Shown here: positions 60,401-64,000 of the stretch, piece by piece | How the letters are laid out: every line of letters starts with the position of its first letter | How positions within the stretch are numbered: the stretch's first letter is position 1 | From: Eremophila alpestris peregrina | Taxonomy: Eukaryota > Chordata > Aves > Passeriformes > Alaudidae | Length of the DNA: 64,000 nt | Assembly (NCBI GenBank): GCA_009792885.1 | Contig: WMCF01000055.1 | Location: 3,399,689-3,463,688 of the forward strand | Direction of reading: 5' to 3' | Notes under the pieces: generated by a model | Database searches by the model: none | The model's input: the letters and a program-made list of their open reading frames with translations, nothing else | What the model was told of the DNA's origin: nothing | Made by a program: the position numbers and the translations under genes

Positions 60401-62050
60401 TTCATACACCTCTGATGACCCAAAGAAACTAAAATAGATAATCCCTAAATTGTTAAACTCCTTTTCTTCTTAGTGAGGACAACTGATTTTTAAGTGAGTA
60501 CAAGAAATTTTCATTAAGAAAACAGAAAATTAAGAGGCTGACTATATTTGTCTTCTCTGAACTGCCACTGAAGCTCCCCCTGATAAATATGTTGTTTATA
60601 CATAATTAGTCATCTGACAGATACTTGTATAAGTAACCAGTAAACCTGTACTGTATGTAATTGCTCATCCATAATAGTTTGTTATGTCTGGGGTGAGCCC
60701 AAACAAATGAAGCAAGGAGTATTGCAAACTAAAAACAAAGGTATACTTCATCCTTATAATGCTTAATACACATTTAGAAGACTTGATTTGTAATTAGTCA
60801 TGGCAGTAATGAAAGTATAGTAAGTAACAAAGAGACAGTAGGAGGAATGCACAGTAAATGTCTTGTTAGTGGCATATTTCTACATAGAAAGAAGAAAATA
60901 AATACATGCACATTCCAAACATGAAGCAGAACTAAGTTCAACACCTGCTTCAGAGAAATGTGTTTTCTACATGTTGGCATTATGGAAACACAAACACAGT
61001 GAGCAGTGATCAGTTTTCCCACAGACAGAATGATGATGTTATAGACATCCATGTTCAGAAGGACAAATTTGCAATCAAAGTATAAATAGCACTATTAAAA
61101 TTTAGATGCAGTAGAAATATCTGGCCCTAATCTTTTCTGTGAGGAAGTCACATATCAGTTTCATACATGTTGACTGCTACTAGAATGCAAAAGTCAGTGC
61201 ACCAGAAGCCCATTTTATTTCTTTAGAATTCCTTAACTGGGTATACTCAAGGAGTGCAGCAGCACTTCTCCATACAGAATTTCAGCTGTGTCAACCCTCA
61301 ACAGCTAAGGAGACACAAATATGTAGCACCCTATCCTTCATCTAAGTATGAGAGAAACCCAGAATGCATTCCATAGTCTGTAAGATGTTCCAAGGCTATT
61401 TTTATCTGTCAGAAGTATGCTACTCAAGTAACAAAACCAAACAGTTCTTCTGGCTTCAATTTCTGTCATTTTACCTTACTGCATCTTTTGAGAAAAGACA
61501 CCACCAAATAGCATACATATTCTCACCAAAAAAAAAAAACAAAAACACACTTTGAAAAGCCCATTTTACCCCTCCAAGAATTTTTTTACAGTTTTTTTTT
61601 CCAAATTTTGTCCAATTCCAAACAACTTTAGTGAACTGTATTCCCTGATATATTTTAGCACACTAACTGTGGTCTCGCTAGTGCTTCTTCCTACTCATAA
61701 GGCTTGTTTATTTTTTTTCTCCCCTACCTGCCAAAACTGCAGAGACAAGCTATTTGAATAGACTGATGGTTCAGCTGAGGTCCACCTGAAATTTATCTTC
61801 ATGGTTACACCTGCAAGGAGTTACTTCTAGAGTTAAATTTCTTCCCGACACCAGCAAACTGTCTCTTTTTTGTAACCACCCAGGAGAAAAGGTGAATGTG
61901 TCCACATGCTTTCAAACTCCAGTCTGTTGCTAGATGGTTTAATACTAGCTTACAAGTCAGCTATGCTTTAATACAAAACATGTTGGGTATTATTGCACAA
62001 CTCTAACTCAGAAACACATTGCAACTCGTGTCAGTGAAGACCTGGGACAA
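51493..62050. other. Long intergenic AT-rich stretch, no supported gene
   Basis: About 10.5 kb without a recognisable gene or interspersed repeat. Open frames reach 143 codons (59809-60240); that one lies in a pyrimidine-rich tract at 59840-59940 and reads as Leu/Ser/Phe-rich, as expected from composition. Simple sequences include T/G-rich DNA at 52360-52392, an A/C-rich patch at 57585-57640, T runs near 58640, and an A run at 61529-61540. A CNE-like or unrecognised old repeat could be hidden here but cannot be told by eye. Confidence 0.5.
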
Positions 62051-62429
62051 TGTCACAGCTCAATTCGATATCACTGCTATTCAAGGGGGTGCCACACCTT
62101 CCCTCAGGGCTCTGGGTGTCCCAGGCAATCACAGGTGGATCAGTGTAAAGAATGTGAGATGGGCCTGGCTTACAGCTCTGAGAACTGTTTGATAACAGAT
62201 AACTCGAAGACACAGCAGAGGCTAGGACCTAACAATCTCTTAAGAAAATCAAAGAAAAAGGTCCCTCTCCTCAGGACAGAGCAGCAGGTTTTTAAGGGAT
62301 CATTTAGGAGGGAGGCAGGGATCCAATAGGTAAAGGGGACAGGGCAGAGACCACCATACTGACAGGGAAGAAGCAGGGGGTGTAGAGGATAGCAGAGTAA
62401 ACTATTTGACATAAAAACACACTACAACA
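62051..62429 (-). mobile_element. LTR of an ERVK-like endogenous retrovirus, minus orientation
   Basis: 379 bp, GC-richer than its surroundings. On the + strand it runs from TGTCACAGCTCAATTCGATA to AACACACTACAACA, giving TGTTGTAG...GTGACA termini in minus orientation. Recalled songbird LTR segments include CCTTCCCTCAGGGCTCTGGG, GATAACAGATAACTCGAAGA and GGACCTAACAATCTCTTAAG. A TATA-like CTTAAAAAC lies on the minus strand near 62288-62296. No clear AATAAA remains. The 6-bp flanks, GGACAA on the left and GGGTAA on the right, match at four positions and differ by two transitions, consistent with an aged 6-bp duplication as made by ERVK integrases. No internal region adjoins it. Confidence 0.65.
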
Positions 62430-64000
62430 GGGTAAGGCCATATGATCTGTGGTGTGTCTATTTTATAATGTTTGCATAACACTGAGCAGTGTCTGGTAGA
62501 TGCTGGCCAGGACCCAGCACAGTGTGGTGAGTTGTGCCTCTCTGGACCAACCACAGAATATTTTTCACTTGCAAACCCCTAAAATGTCTGTAAATAAATT
62601 AAAAATTGTCTTAAGGATAAGACATAATTGATGAGTAACTATGAAGGTGCAAGTCAAGCACTGTCCTAGAAGAAATATTACAAAAAAATATTTTTTTCCA
62701 CTAAAAAAATATATAATCCTTTTTCATCACAGGGGATTGTTGAGAGGAAAGATAAAAGTGGCTTGTATTCCCATAAAAGTGCATTAAATGCATACACATA
62801 TGGAGTAGGTTAAGGCTGTGCAGGCAGCCTGCATTTTAACTCCTCATAAATCTGAGACTGGTGACATGGCAGCCTCAGGAATGTGCTTTTAACAGCCTAG
62901 CACATGTATGTGCATGCAGGTTGTTTATGTTATCTACAAAGTGAGCATGCATGATCTCCAGCTCCAGCACAACCATTGCACTCTCAGGCATTTACAAGCA
63001 GTGGAACACTATGTAACATTTTATACAGAGGTGTTTGGAGCAGTGCAGGGAATTTCTATGCATGCATGTGGATTCCTGTATACACACACAGGTAGATGTT
63101 TTTAAATCACAAACCATTAAACCACATTTCATACAATAATTAAAAGTGTATTAATAGCCAAGCTGCAGTTATTAGAAATAAAATTTAACAGTCAAATTTT
63201 TCCATTTCTTGAATTATCCAGAATATCTTTCCTGGTATACTACTAAAATCAGAGATCCTTGGTTTTACCAGATACATAAGTTACAATTTTATCTTGTAAA
63301 AGCCTGATTGTTGTTCTGTTAAAAAACATCCTTGAAATTGAAGTTCACTTCTCATAATGAATAACAAGATTTGATTTTATATCATCAGTCATCTAATTGT
63401 CATTTACCTGTTCAGTTCTCAGGCTAGGTTTGAAATGTCAAACAGCAATAATGAGCAGGACCAGTGCTTCAGGGCACCAGGAAAACAGTTAAAGGTCAGT
63501 TTAGATTATAGATTCCACAGTATGCTCTGTGTTTGTACATACATACACACATACTCAGTTTATAAAATTCATATCAGAATTTCAGGCAAGTCCTGAACGT
63601 CTTAAAAGAATCCTTCAGAGACTGAAACAGGTCTATTTTTTCATAGGTAGGTTTGCATGACAAATATATAAACTCTTCTCATTTTAAATTATACTACACA
63701 ACACCACACTGTAAATGACAAAGCAGTGTTTAATTTGAAGAGCTCAGGAGTTATAACAACCAATATTGATCTGAACAGAATGGTATTGTGGGGCATCCTT
63801 TGTACACTTGATATGTACTCCTGGCTGTACCCCTATGGAAATTAAGGGCTTTCTCCATGAGGTCCTCAACAGCCCAGTTTTATCTTTGCCCCATTTAGCC
63901 ACAGCATAATTGAAAGTAGTCCACCCCTATGCATATGGGTTTTTATTACTATTATTGAGGTAAAAAACAATTTAAAAGTGCTGAGGTTATTCACTAATTT
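62430..64000. other. Intergenic AT-rich DNA to the window end, no gene seen
   Basis: No coding or RNA feature was recognised. A/T homopolymer patches occur near 62680-62712. Confidence 0.55.

Noticed and set aside
1..64000. CRISPR array, prophage, plasmid, operon or toxin-antitoxin system
   Set aside because: No spaced direct repeats, no ribosome-binding sites with long frames, and repeat content is that of a vertebrate genome.
1..64000. tRNA, rRNA, U-type small nuclear RNA genes
   Set aside because: No A-box/B-box pair, cloverleaf or recognisable snRNA core was seen when scanning by eye; a covariance-model search would be the proper test.

Overview
The window looks like intergenic, gene-poor nuclear DNA from a bird, probably a songbird or close relative. 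The base is AT-rich and CpG-poor. It carries three CR1 LINE 3'-end fragments, one of which ends in the avian-type 8-bp ATTCTGTG repeats. It also holds a set of solo or degraded endogenous-retrovirus LTRs whose layout (avian ERVL-like and ERVK-like) I recognise from memory of bird genomes. The lineage call is inference; no alignment could be run.

No protein-coding exon, tRNA, rRNA, CRISPR array or bacterial-type gene could be supported. All open frames are short (longest 159 codons, 9936-10415). They show no recognisable domain, no convincing splice structure and often overlap open frames on the other strand. Several of the longer ones lie inside LTRs.

Layout: 1-3.6 kb unremarkable; 3.64-4.47 kb a GC-richer interspersed repeat, probably LTR-derived; 6.81-7.55 kb a CR1 3' end split by an ERVL-like LTR in + orientation; 7.6-19.9 kb mostly unique DNA with an octamer/ISRE-like cluster near 14.5 kb and a 19-bp tandem duplication near 16.4 kb; 19.9-20.4 kb an ERVK-like LTR (-); 26.54-26.92 kb a short solo LTR (+); 28.65-28.76 kb an exact 16-bp inverted repeat in a structured, possibly conserved, stretch; 33.32-33.37 kb a TA microsatellite; 34.69-34.99 kb an LTR promoter fragment (+); 40.38-40.56 kb a CR1 3' end (+) directly behind a poly-A run; 41.17-41.55 kb an LTR (-); 47.57-47.95 kb an LTR-like 3' edge followed by a CR1 fragment; 50.91-51.49 kb a solo ERVL-like LTR (-) with perfect 5-bp target duplications; 62.05-62.43 kb another LTR (-). 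The rest is AT-rich DNA with simple repeats.

There are no genes here to work together. The readable story is a record of retroelement insertion and decay, with a few stretches that might be conserved non-coding DNA. I found nothing that qualifies as a new biological system and say so plainly.
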